A stretch of DNA of 40,200 bases from TWA4 sp051879195. Its GTDB lineage: Bacteria; Bacillota; Clostridia; Lachnospirales; Lachnospiraceae. The notes under the pieces are model-generated. The model ran no database searches and was not told where the DNA came from. It saw only the letters and a list, made by a program, of their open reading frames with translations. Shown here one piece after another: positions 24,510 to 32,911 of the stretch. Each line of letters begins with the position of its first letter. Positions within the stretch are counted from its first letter, which is position 1. The DNA is taken from assembly GCA_051879195.1 (NCBI GenBank), contig JBJELO010000161.1:1-40200 (forward strand), written 5' to 3'. A program made the translations under genes and the position numbers.

Positions 24510-25970
24510 ATGAATGTACGGGAAACGGATGTTGTAGTAGTTGCTGCCGGACCGGCAGGATTAGCAGCAGCGATTACCGCAGCGGAAAATGACCTGAAGG
24601 TTGTAATTCTGGAAAAAATGAATGGAACCGGTGGAACGGCCAATATGGGGATGGGCCCGCTGGGGATTGAAACCAGTATTCAGAAAAAAAGCTTTAATGA
24701 GATTACCATGGAAGAAGCTATGGATATGCATATGACATATACTCATTTTCGTGCTGATGAAAAATTGGTGAAGGCTTATTTTGAGAAAAGTGCGGATACA
24801 ATTGATTGGCTTATGGATATGGGTGTGGAATTTGCAGGTGCTTTCCGGTATTTCAGAGAATCTGCTGCTACATGGCATATTGTAAAGCCTGAAAATGGAA
24901 AAATTGGGCCAAGAGCAGCAGGAACAATGGTGAAACGTATGACGGAGCGTGCCAGAGAACTGGGAGTTGAAATTCTTCTGGAGACACCAGCTGAAGAAAT
25001 CATCATGGAAAATGGCAGGGCAGTGGGCGTAACAGCGAAAACATCTTCCGGTGAAATGATTGAAGTCAGAGGTAAAGCTGTAATCGTTGCCACTGGAGGT
25101 TTCGGGAATAATGCCGAGATGGTGAAACAGGAACTGGGTCTGAGGATGTGTGAGGATTTTTATCCATTTCAGATTCCGGGGATTACGGGTGATGGGCTGC
25201 GCATGATGTGGAAAGTCGGAGCAATGAAATACGGTGCCAATATTGAAACGATTTTTCAGATTCCTGATAATCTCAACTGGTATGTTATCAATGCTGCTAT
25301 GAGACAGCCTGCTCTTCTGGTTAATCAGAATGGCGTTCGGTTTATGAATGAAGGATATATGGGAAATACCACATTCACAGGAAATGCGCTTGCTCTGCAG
25401 CCTGGCCGGTATGCGTACTGTATTATGGATCGGAAACTGATCAGATATTATAAAAAGAATGGACCTGATATTGTCAGTCTGGTTCATTCAGCTGAATGCT
25501 TTGATCATTTTGATGAGCAGGCAAAACAGGCAGTGGAACAGAATTATCCGGGATACTTTGAGGCGGATACAATCGAGGAACTGGCAGAAAAAATGGGAAT
25601 TGATCCTGATGTACTTGCTGATACTCTGGATGAATACAACGATATGTGTATATCCGGAAGAGACACCTTGTTTTATAAAAATCCCAGATACCTGCATGAA
25701 CTTACGGGAAAAGGTGGATTTATAGCTGCAAAATTCTATCTATCGGCATACGGAACGGTAGGAGGAGTCAGGATAGATGAACACTGTCAGGTGCTGGATG
25801 AAGATCTGAATCCTGTTGCGGGACTTTACAGTGCCGGCTCCGATGCAAATACCATATACGGAGACAGCTACAATTTTAATTTGCCGGGAAATACGATGGG
25901 ATTTGCAGTAAACAGCGGAAGAATTGCAGGAGAAAGTGTAAGCGATTATATTGCGGAAATGGAGGAGTAA
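24510..25970 (+). CDS. FAD-dependent reductase of the fumarate reductase/3-ketosteroid dehydrogenase family
   Basis: 486 residues. An N-terminal FAD-binding motif (VVVVAAGPAGLAAA, first Gly changed to Ala) is followed by EKMNGTGGTANMG, the VIVATGGFGNNAEM segment and the C-terminal GLYSAGSDANTIYGD-type FAD-closing region. The length and order fit soluble members of the fumarate reductase flavoprotein superfamily. The fumarate-binding HHTMGG motif is absent (the matching stretch reads SAYGTVGGV), so the substrate is something else, probably an alkene conjugated to a carbonyl. There is no signal peptide or heme or FMN domain, so it works in the cytoplasm with electrons from the iron-sulfur proteins encoded just upstream. 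AGGAGGAG precedes the ATG. Confidence 0.85.
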   Translation: MNVRETDVVVVAAGPAGLAAAITAAENDLKVVILEKMNGTGGTANMGMGPLGIETSIQKKSFNEITMEEAMDMHMTYTHFRADEKLVKAYFEKSADTIDWLMDMGVEFAGAFRYFRESAATWHIVKPENGKIGPRAAGTMVKRMTERARELGVEILLETPAEEIIMENGRAVGVTAKTSSGEMIEVRGKAVIVATGGFGNNAEMVKQELGLRMCEDFYPFQIPGITGDGLRMMWKVGAMKYGANIETIFQIPDNLNWYVINAAMRQPALLVNQNGVRFMNEGYMGNTTFTGNALALQPGRYAYCIMDRKLIRYYKKNGPDIVSLVHSAECFDHFDEQAKQAVEQNYPGYFEADTIEELAEKMGIDPDVLADTLDEYNDMCISGRDTLFYKNPRYLHELTGKGGFIAAKFYLSAYGTVGGVRIDEHCQVLDEDLNPVAGLYSAGSDANTIYGDSYNFNLPGNTMGFAVNSGRIAGESVSDYIAEMEE

Positions 25971-25971
25971 T

Positions 25972-27738
25972 ATGGGAAATTACGAAGAAGGTGTAAATTA
26001 TAAACGTGAAAAAAGAATGATGGGCGGAAAAGAAATCAATGTAATTTTTCATGAAATGCTGCCTGCTGATGACTATGATAAACCAATGACCAATTCTGCG
26101 GGGACCAGACATAATCCGGGAAGAACTTACTGTGCGCCTTTTAATCCGAGAGTATTCAAATGCAGTGAAGGAATTGTCTGCAGGCAGGATGTTCCTGTGA
26201 AAATGAGGGATGGTATTACAATCTACTGTGATATCTATTTACCGGAACATATGGATGGAAAGAAGATTCCGGCTCTGGTGTCATGGAGCTTTTATGGAAA
26301 ACGTCCCGGTGATGGCATGGATTGCTGGAAAATACTGGGTGTACCTCCGCATACCGTTTCAAAAATGTCCAAATTTGAGTCTCCCGATCCGGGATACTGG
26401 TGCAGGTATGATTATGCAGTAGTTAATGTGGATCCGAGAGGAGTGGGACATTCAGAAGGAGATCATATCCTGTTTGGAACTCAGGATGGTGAGGACGGTT
26501 ATGATTTGATTGAATGGCTGGCAGTACAGGACTGGTGCAACGGTAATGTGGCATTGTGCGGTAATTCATGTGTTGCCATGACTCAGTGGAGAATTGCAGC
26601 TCAGCAGCCGCCGCATCTTGCAGCATTCTGCCCGTGGGAAGGAACATCCGATATTTATCGTGAGTCTGCCTGTGAAGGAGGTATTCCCGCACAAAGTTTT
26701 ATCAAACATATTGCAGGAAAAACAGTAGGAACCGGATATTATGACGATATGCCTCTGATGCTGGATGAACATCCCTTCCTTGATGAATATTGGCAGGATA
26801 AAATTCCGGACTTCAGAAAAATTACTCAGCCTATTTATGCAGCGGCCTGCTGGAATCATTTTCATTTAAGAGGAACTATGTATGCATTCAGAAAAGCCCG
26901 TTCTACGAAAAAATGGATGCGTACCCATCGAGAATTTGAATGGCCGGATGCATATGCTCCTGAACATCTGGAAGATCAGAAACGTTTTCTGGATCGGTAT
27001 TGTAAAAATATTTACAATGGCTGGGAATTAACTCCCAGATATCGTATTGAAGTCATGGATGCATATGAATTCTGTACACAGACCGACCGGCCTGAAAAGA
27101 AATTTCCTCTGGAAAGAACAGAATATAAAAAGCTGTATCTGAACGCAGAAAACGGCAGTATGGATTTTGAACCTGCAGCAATGGAATCCAGAATTTCCTA
27201 TGATGGTAATACGGATATTGTAACATTTGATTACATTTGTCGGGAAGACATGGAACTGACCGGATATCCAAAACTTCATCTCTGGGTTAGTGTAGAAGGA
27301 TATGATGATGCGGATATTTTTGTAAATATTCAGAAACTGGATACGAAAGGAGAATTCCTTCCGGTCAGTGTACTGGGAGAACCTCATCCCGGCTGTTGGG
27401 GCAAAATCCGGGTTTCCAGAAGAAAGCTGGATGAAAAACTTTCCACTGATTTTATGCCGATCCAGTCACATATGTGTGATGAAAAGCTGAAACCGGGCGA
27501 AATCGTTCCCTGTGAGATCGAGATGAATTGCACCAGCCGTTTCTGGCATAAAGGGCAGGGAATCCGTGTTCAGATCTGCGGCAGATATTTAAGAGAAAAA
27601 GGATGGCATGAACCGCTGCACTGGGATACGGATAATCAGGGAAAACAGGTTATTCATACAGGAGGCAGATACGATTCTTTCCTGCAGATTCCCGTGGTTC
27701 CTCCGAGATTTCAGGATGGAGATATTTTGATTCGATAG
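25972..27738 (+). CDS. CocE/NonD family serine hydrolase (peptidase S15-like)
   Basis: 588 residues from the ATG at 25972, where GGAGGAG ends the previous gene one codon earlier. It has the alpha/beta-hydrolase fold of cocaine esterase and X-Pro dipeptidyl-peptidases: VNVDPRGVGHSEG, the nucleophile Ser199 in CGNSCVAM, and a C-terminal jelly-roll domain (from about 400) ending in GGRYDSFLQIPVVP. The family hydrolyses esters and amides, with some activity on acyl compounds. No signal peptide is present. In this cluster it probably cleaves an ester, amide or activated intermediate of the imported compound. The substrate is unknown. Confidence 0.85.
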   Translation: MGNYEEGVNYKREKRMMGGKEINVIFHEMLPADDYDKPMTNSAGTRHNPGRTYCAPFNPRVFKCSEGIVCRQDVPVKMRDGITIYCDIYLPEHMDGKKIPALVSWSFYGKRPGDGMDCWKILGVPPHTVSKMSKFESPDPGYWCRYDYAVVNVDPRGVGHSEGDHILFGTQDGEDGYDLIEWLAVQDWCNGNVALCGNSCVAMTQWRIAAQQPPHLAAFCPWEGTSDIYRESACEGGIPAQSFIKHIAGKTVGTGYYDDMPLMLDEHPFLDEYWQDKIPDFRKITQPIYAAACWNHFHLRGTMYAFRKARSTKKWMRTHREFEWPDAYAPEHLEDQKRFLDRYCKNIYNGWELTPRYRIEVMDAYEFCTQTDRPEKKFPLERTEYKKLYLNAENGSMDFEPAAMESRISYDGNTDIVTFDYICREDMELTGYPKLHLWVSVEGYDDADIFVNIQKLDTKGEFLPVSVLGEPHPGCWGKIRVSRRKLDEKLSTDFMPIQSHMCDEKLKPGEIVPCEIEMNCTSRFWHKGQGIRVQICGRYLREKGWHEPLHWDTDNQGKQVIHTGGRYDSFLQIPVVPPRFQDGDILIR

Positions 27739-27748
27739 GAGTAGGAAA

Positions 27749-29716
27749 GTGGAAAAATACAAGAATTTGTTTTCGCCATTAAAAATAAGAGGGAAAATAT
27801 ATAAAAACAGAATTGAAACGGCGCCTACATATTTCGCTTTTCGTATTTTTGATCCGATGCTTCCGGAGGTAAGCGAAAATGTTTATCGCATGTGTGAAAA
27901 AAGAGCTCAGGGAGGTGCAGCAGCTGTTTCTATCGGAGAATCACCGATTAATTTTGACGATGGAGTTAGTTTGTTTGCTGTTCCGTTTGACTATGGAAAG
28001 CTGGAAGGGAAATATTTTGACGGCTATTGTCAGTATGCGAAAAGAATCAAAGAAGCTGGTGCGCTGGCTATTGCAGAAGTTTGCCACGAGGGAATGTTTG
28101 CCATGACAGATGGAGCAGATTGTGTGGGTCCCTGCGAGATGATCAGGCAGGATGGTGTGCATGTGAGAGCCATGGACGAAGCAGCTATGCAAAAATGCAT
28201 CGGTGAATTTGTGCAGACAGCCCGTTTTATGAAAGCAGCTGGATTCGACGTATTTATGATACATGGAGGGCATGGCTTTTTGCTGCAGCAGTTTTTATCT
28301 CCTTATTTTAATCACCGTACAGATGAATATGGAGGAGATGATGAAAACAGAGCCAGATTTCCATTAAGAGTCATACAGGCAGTGCGGGAAGTTCTGGGAG
28401 AAGATATGGTTCTGGAATTACGCATGAGCGCTCAGGATGGTGTTCCGGGAGGTATGAAAATTGAAGATACTCTGGAATTCTACAAAATGATAGATGGTAT
28501 TGTGGATGTAATTCAGATATCCAATGGTTTGAAATTAAAAGGCGGTTCGACCAGAACATTTACCAGCATGTTTGATAGGCATGGGTATAATGCACCTTTT
28601 GCTAAAAAAGTAAAAGATGTAGTTAAAGAGTCCAAAGTTGCCGTAATAGGAGGAATCAATCATCCAGCACTGGCAGAACAGATTATATCTGACGGAATGG
28701 CGGATATAGTAGTTCTGGGCCGTCAGGCGTTTGCTGATCCGGAATTCCCCAATAAAGCCAAAGAAGGCAGAACAGGAGAAATCAGAAAATGCGTGCGCTG
28801 TCATCAATGTTATCCGGGTGTGGTGGAAGAACCTGGAGACGGTAATCTTCCCATTAATCAGAAAGATATAGGACGATGTGCCCTGAATCCTAAAGAAAAC
28901 TTTTTTTTCTATCCGGACAGGCTGCCTTTACCGTCTGCAAACCGCAGGGTTCTGATTATTGGAGGTGGTGTGGCCGGAATGCAGGCAGCACTGACCTGCA
29001 AAGAAAGAGGACATGTTCCGGTTATTGTGGAGAAAAAAGATCATTTGGGGGGAACACTCTGTTTTACAGATATGGATCCGGATAAAACTGATCTGCACGA
29101 ATTTAAGGAAACAGTTATACGCCAGGTAATTGCAGCTGGCATTGAAGTACACCTGAATACTGAGGCGGATCCACAGCTTGTTAGTAAAATGAAACCGGAC
29201 CATATTATTGTGGCTGTTGGCGCTCATCCTTCCAAACCTTCTATTCCAGGAATTGAATATGGAATAGATGCGCTGGAGGCATATCATAATCTGGAGACAA
29301 TCGGTCATAAAGTGCTTTTGATTGGAGGTGGTCTGGTTGGCTGTGAGGTGGGTCTTTGTCTGAGTGGAATGGGGCATGAGGTCACTGTGGCTGAAATGCA
29401 GGAACGGATGGCACCTGAAGCGATTCGTTCATACCGAACAACACTGTTTGAGGAAATCAGAAAGCGAAACATGAAACTGGTCAATCAGATGAAATGTGTG
29501 GAAATACAGACGGACGGAGCTGTATTTATGGATAAGAATGGAAATTTGTCCAAAATAACAGCTGACACATGTATTTATTCTCTGGGAATGATTAGGAATA
29601 CTCTGGAATTTGAGGAAACTGAAATTCCGGTGACATACGTAGGGGACTGTAATCAGGTCGGTAATGTACGCACATGCATTACTGATGCATATCAGGCAGC
29701 ATTGAATATTTTATAA
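27749..29716 (+). CDS. Old Yellow Enzyme/2,4-dienoyl-CoA reductase-type iron-sulfur flavoprotein
   Basis: 655 residues with the three-part plan of FadH, BaiCD and trimethylamine dehydrogenase. A TIM barrel with FMN comes first (about 1-350, with HGGHGFLLQQFLSPYFNHRT). A [4Fe-4S] site follows (CVRCHQC plus a Cys in GRCALNP). A pyridine-nucleotide-disulfide domain ends the protein, with FAD (VLIIGGGVAGMQAAL) and NAD(P)H (VLLIGGGLVGCEVGLCL) sites. Such enzymes reduce alpha,beta-unsaturated ketones or thioesters. The start is GTG at 27749 with GGAG ten bases upstream and only ten bases after the previous stop. Whether it acts on a free acid, a CoA ester or an ACP ester is unknown. Confidence 0.88.
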   Translation: MEKYKNLFSPLKIRGKIYKNRIETAPTYFAFRIFDPMLPEVSENVYRMCEKRAQGGAAAVSIGESPINFDDGVSLFAVPFDYGKLEGKYFDGYCQYAKRIKEAGALAIAEVCHEGMFAMTDGADCVGPCEMIRQDGVHVRAMDEAAMQKCIGEFVQTARFMKAAGFDVFMIHGGHGFLLQQFLSPYFNHRTDEYGGDDENRARFPLRVIQAVREVLGEDMVLELRMSAQDGVPGGMKIEDTLEFYKMIDGIVDVIQISNGLKLKGGSTRTFTSMFDRHGYNAPFAKKVKDVVKESKVAVIGGINHPALAEQIISDGMADIVVLGRQAFADPEFPNKAKEGRTGEIRKCVRCHQCYPGVVEEPGDGNLPINQKDIGRCALNPKENFFFYPDRLPLPSANRRVLIIGGGVAGMQAALTCKERGHVPVIVEKKDHLGGTLCFTDMDPDKTDLHEFKETVIRQVIAAGIEVHLNTEADPQLVSKMKPDHIIVAVGAHPSKPSIPGIEYGIDALEAYHNLETIGHKVLLIGGGLVGCEVGLCLSGMGHEVTVAEMQERMAPEAIRSYRTTLFEEIRKRNMKLVNQMKCVEIQTDGAVFMDKNGNLSKITADTCIYSLGMIRNTLEFEETEIPVTYVGDCNQVGNVRTCITDAYQAALNIL

Positions 29717-29732
29717 AGGAAAAGGAGAAAAA

Positions 29733-29966
29733 ATGGACATTTTAGAAATGATTATTGAAAATGTAAGTGAGATTACCGGGAGACCTGTGGAAGAACTGAA
29801 TGAGAACACTTCTTTTGAAGAGCTGGGAATGAAATCAATAGAAATTTCTCAGATTGGAACAGCTTTGGAAGACGAGTTTGATATGGAAATACCGTTTATG
29901 CAGTTTCAGCGGCAGAAGTCTTTTGCAGCAGCAGCAGAGTATGTGGAGAGTCTGCTGGAAGATTAA
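29733..29966 (+). CDS. Dedicated acyl carrier protein
   Basis: 77 residues, acidic, with the phosphopantetheine attachment Ser35 in LGMKSIEIS, within the four-helix ACP pattern. It has MKS rather than the DSL of fatty-acid ACPs, so it is probably not the housekeeping protein. It sits between reductases and energy-conserving enzymes, with a holo-ACP synthase gene two genes downstream that should load it. AAAAGGAG precedes the ATG. A carrier protein in a catabolic cluster is rare; citrate lyase and malonate decarboxylase use different carriers and their other subunits are missing here. Confidence 0.88.
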   Translation: MDILEMIIENVSEITGRPVEELNENTSFEELGMKSIEISQIGTALEDEFDMEIPFMQFQRQKSFAAAAEYVESLLED

Positions 29967-29995
29967 AGAATAAAAACACGAATCAACAGAATCAT

Positions 29996-30039
29996 GGAAA
30001 ATGTTCAGAATCAGTTTTAAGTGATTCGGGACATTTTCC
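29996..30039 (+). other. Intergenic hairpin between the ACP and permease genes
   Basis: A 9-bp perfect stem (29996-30004 with 30031-30039) continues inward through AATCA/TGATT (30009-30013 with 30022-30026). No T run follows. It may stabilise or process the transcript, or lower expression of the downstream genes relative to ACP. Confidence 0.4.
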
Positions 30040-30070
30040 GGACAGATTTACAGGAGAAGGAGAAAATTTT

Positions 30071-31450
30071 ATGAACAGGAGTTTCAATTCACGGAGATTA
30101 ATAACCTGGATTATTATTCTGGCAATTGGATTTGCCTGCCTGCTGCTTCCGGAAAATGCCGGTTTTACCATGCAGCTCAAGGCGTTTCTTACTATAACGG
30201 TTATTGCTATTTTTATTTTTGCATTTGATCTGCTGAACCAGACAGCGACTGCTCTGGCTTTGATTTTCAGCTACGCTGTTTTTGGCTTTGCCGAGTCGGC
30301 AACTGTTTTTGCAGTATTCCAGCAGCCGGTTCTATGGGCAGTACTGGGCGGTCTAATTCTGGCACAGATTCTGGGACGGGTAGGGCTGTTAAGAAGAATT
30401 GCATTAAAGTGTGTGATTTTATTGAAAGGATCTTATAAGGGTTTGATTTATGGTCTGGTATTTGCCGGCGTTGCGATTTCTTTCCTGATGAATAATGCTA
30501 CAATCCCCATGGTTATTTTTGCTTTTGGTATCTGTAAGGCACTGAATCTTAAAAAGTCCAGAGAGTCTGCGGCGATTATGCTGGCTGCAGCAGTTCCGAC
30601 CAATATGATCTATATGTCTATGTACAGTGCAACCTATATTATGGCAAATACTATTGGAAATGCGGCGGGAATAGAATCGGAGGGATTTACATATGTGTCA
30701 TATCTGACCGGCAACTGGCCTATGCTGATTTCTATTGTAATTTTTGCGTTGGTACTTCCCCGGATTATGAAGCCGGAAGAAGAACACGACTGGAGCGTGG
30801 AGGTATTTAAAACACAGCTGGATGTTATGGGAAAAATGTCCAGGGATGAGATTTTCGGATTGATTGACTGTATTATTATTTTAGCTTATATGCTTATTGG
30901 AAGTTTTACAGGTCTGAATATTATCTGGGGACTGGCAGCAGGTCCTCTGCTTCTTTACCTGCCCGGTGTAGAAACAGGTAAAGCAGAAGACGTAGATAAT
31001 TGTAAATGGTCGGTGTTTGTATTTGCAGCAGCTTCCATTACGATTGGAAATGTTGCATCTTCACTGGGCTTTGGAAATGTAATTGCACAGCTGGCTGTTC
31101 CTCTGGTTTCAGGAATGAATACACCGGTATTTTTAGGTTTTACCGCTGTTTTTGCAGGACTTGCCAATTTCCTTATGACTCCTATTTCACTGGTTACTAC
31201 ATTTTCTGTTCCTTTTGCTCAGATTGGTCAGAACATGGGAATCAATCCCCAGGCGATTTATATGGCACTGCTGATGGGATCAGAAATTTTGTTTTTACCG
31301 TATGAAGGAGCCATGTATTATATCATTCATGCTATGGGAATGACAAAAATGAAAGACTGGATTAAAGTAATGGTTGCGAAAGTACTGATTGAAATGGCAT
31401 GTTTTATGCTGCTGCTGATTCCGTACTGGTATCTGGTGGGGGTTTTATAA
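30071..31450 (+). CDS. SLC13/DASS family anion permease
   Basis: 459 residues with about 11-12 membrane segments throughout. The NNATIPMVIFAFG region at about residues 140-155 corresponds to the substrate-binding re-entrant loop of divalent anion:sodium symporters. These import dicarboxylates, citrate or sulfate with sodium. AGGAGAAGG precedes the ATG. As the only transporter in the cluster, it probably brings in the pathway substrate, which would then be an organic anion. An export role for an end product is also possible. Confidence 0.85.
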   Translation: MNRSFNSRRLITWIIILAIGFACLLLPENAGFTMQLKAFLTITVIAIFIFAFDLLNQTATALALIFSYAVFGFAESATVFAVFQQPVLWAVLGGLILAQILGRVGLLRRIALKCVILLKGSYKGLIYGLVFAGVAISFLMNNATIPMVIFAFGICKALNLKKSRESAAIMLAAAVPTNMIYMSMYSATYIMANTIGNAAGIESEGFTYVSYLTGNWPMLISIVIFALVLPRIMKPEEEHDWSVEVFKTQLDVMGKMSRDEIFGLIDCIIILAYMLIGSFTGLNIIWGLAAGPLLLYLPGVETGKAEDVDNCKWSVFVFAAASITIGNVASSLGFGNVIAQLAVPLVSGMNTPVFLGFTAVFAGLANFLMTPISLVTTFSVPFAQIGQNMGINPQAIYMALLMGSEILFLPYEGAMYYIIHAMGMTKMKDWIKVMVAKVLIEMACFMLLLIPYWYLVGVL

Positions 31451-31456
31451 TCGGCG

Positions 31457-31837
31457 ATGATAAAAGGGATTGGAACTGATATCCTGAAAATAGAACGCAT
31501 ACGAAAGCTTCTGGGAGATCCTGTGGATCTCTCAGGAAGCTTTATCCGGAAAAATTTTTCGGAAGATGAGCGGAAACTCTGCATGATGAGAAAACAGCCG
31601 GCGTATTTTCTGGCAACAACATTTGCAGGAAAAGAAGCTGTCATGAAAGCGCTGGGTATAAAAGATGAAATCGTGCTGCTGAAAGATATTGAGATTCTCA
31701 GAGAAACTTCAGGGATGCCGGTTGTCAGATTAGGCACAACGGCATTGAAAGTAAAAGAGGAGAAGGGTATACGGGAAATTCTGGTTTCTCTTTCTTTTGA
31801 AGATGAATATGCGATTGCATTTGCAATATGCCGGTAA
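31457..31837 (+). CDS. Holo-ACP synthase (phosphopantetheinyl transferase, AcpS type)
   Basis: 126 residues starting with GIGTDILKIERIRKL and containing FAGKEAVMKALG, the two AcpS signature segments with the magnesium-binding Asp and Glu. It moves 4'-phosphopantetheine from CoA to the Ser of an ACP. The nearby ACP gene is the obvious target. It begins six bases after the permease stop with no good Shine-Dalgarno, so it is probably translated by coupling. As this may be a second AcpS in the genome, I give no symbol. Confidence 0.88.
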   Translation: MIKGIGTDILKIERIRKLLGDPVDLSGSFIRKNFSEDERKLCMMRKQPAYFLATTFAGKEAVMKALGIKDEIVLLKDIEILRETSGMPVVRLGTTALKVKEEKGIREILVSLSFEDEYAIAFAICR

Positions 31838-31893
31838 CAGGAAATGTTCAGCAGCGGATGATGAAAGAAACAAAGGAAATGGCAGGTGAAAAG

Positions 31894-32895
31894 ATGAATA
31901 TTATTGAAAAGCTTATGATGCAGGCGAAGAAACAGAAGGTTAAAATTGCCTTCCCGGAAATTCAGGAAGAAAAAATTATGCTGGCAGCGGCCGAATGTGT
32001 GAAACAGGGATTGTGTATTCCGGTGCTTTTCGGAGCAGGAGATGAAATCAATGTTTATGCGGAAAAATATGGAGTCAGTCTGGACGGAATGCAGCTGATT
32101 GATACGAGTGATGAAGAACTGAAAGAGAAAGTATTTGAAAGATATGCTTTGTATAATCCGAAGCTTTCTTTAAAAGCAATGAAAAGAAAAAGTAAAGATC
32201 CCATGTATCTGGCTTTGATGATGGAAGCAGCAGGGGAAGTAGATGTAACTTTTGCAGGGATGTCGCATACTACAGGAGAAGTCATTTTTGCAGGACAGAT
32301 GATTATTGGTTTGCAGGATGGAATCACCACAGTTTCTTCTGTGGCAGTCAGTGAAATACCGGGATATGAAGGTTGTGAGGGAAATCTGCTGGCATTTGGA
32401 GACAGCGCGGTATGTGCCAATCCTTCTGTGGAAGATCTGGCAAGTATTGCGGTTTCCGGCTGTGAAACGGTTCAGGCTTTACTTGGTTGGGAACCCAGAT
32501 GCGCTATGTTGTCTTTCTCCACAACAGGAAGTGCCGAAAATATACTGGTAGACAAAGTACGAGAGGCATGTGAACTGGCGCAGAAAATGGCTCCGGAGTA
32601 TAAGATTGACGGAGAATTTCAGCTGGATGCTGCTGTAGTTCCGGAAATTGCCGCTAAAAAAGTAAAAAGAGAAAGTGACGTTGCAGGCAGAGCCAATCTT
32701 CTGATTTGGCCTGATCTGAACACAGGTAATATTGCAGTGAAAATTTTTCAGCAGTTTGCTCACGCAGATGCTTACGGACCGGTACTCCAGGGATTCAAAA
32801 AAATTGTTTGTGACTGTTCAAGAAGCGCACCGGTTTCAGAACTTATGGGAAATATTGCTATTGCTGCGGTGCGGGCGCAGAAATTGAATTCCTGA
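31894..32895 (+). CDS. Phosphate acyltransferase (phosphotransacetylase/phosphotransbutyrylase family)
   Basis: 333 residues. The Pta/Ptb fold is shown by AFPEIQEEKIMLAAAE near the start, then SFSTTGSAEN, the DGEFQLDAA region, and PDLNTGNIAVKIFQ. It moves an acyl group from a thioester to phosphate. The butyrate kinase after it suggests a short-chain acyl phosphate, possibly longer or branched. The ATG at 31894 has AGGTGA five bases upstream; earlier ATGs at 31828, 31861 and 31879 lack good sites. Known enzymes use CoA esters; use of the local ACP ester would be new and is only a hypothesis. Confidence 0.88.
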   Translation: MNIIEKLMMQAKKQKVKIAFPEIQEEKIMLAAAECVKQGLCIPVLFGAGDEINVYAEKYGVSLDGMQLIDTSDEELKEKVFERYALYNPKLSLKAMKRKSKDPMYLALMMEAAGEVDVTFAGMSHTTGEVIFAGQMIIGLQDGITTVSSVAVSEIPGYEGCEGNLLAFGDSAVCANPSVEDLASIAVSGCETVQALLGWEPRCAMLSFSTTGSAENILVDKVREACELAQKMAPEYKIDGEFQLDAAVVPEIAAKKVKRESDVAGRANLLIWPDLNTGNIAVKIFQQFAHADAYGPVLQGFKKIVCDCSRSAPVSELMGNIAIAAVRAQKLNS

Positions 32896-32911
32896 AATGA
32901 GGTAATTGGTT

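Noticed and set aside
24561..25487. A 308-codon minus-strand frame opposite the FAD reductase gene
   Set aside because: Its product is rich in His, Ile and Phe without any motif, as expected for antisense of an A/T-rich gene; the plus strand holds a clear flavoprotein.
29733..29966. ACP as part of a citrate lyase or malonate decarboxylase
   Set aside because: No citrate lyase alpha/beta or malonate decarboxylase subunit genes are present, and a normal AcpS is encoded nearby rather than the triphosphoribosyl-dephospho-CoA system.
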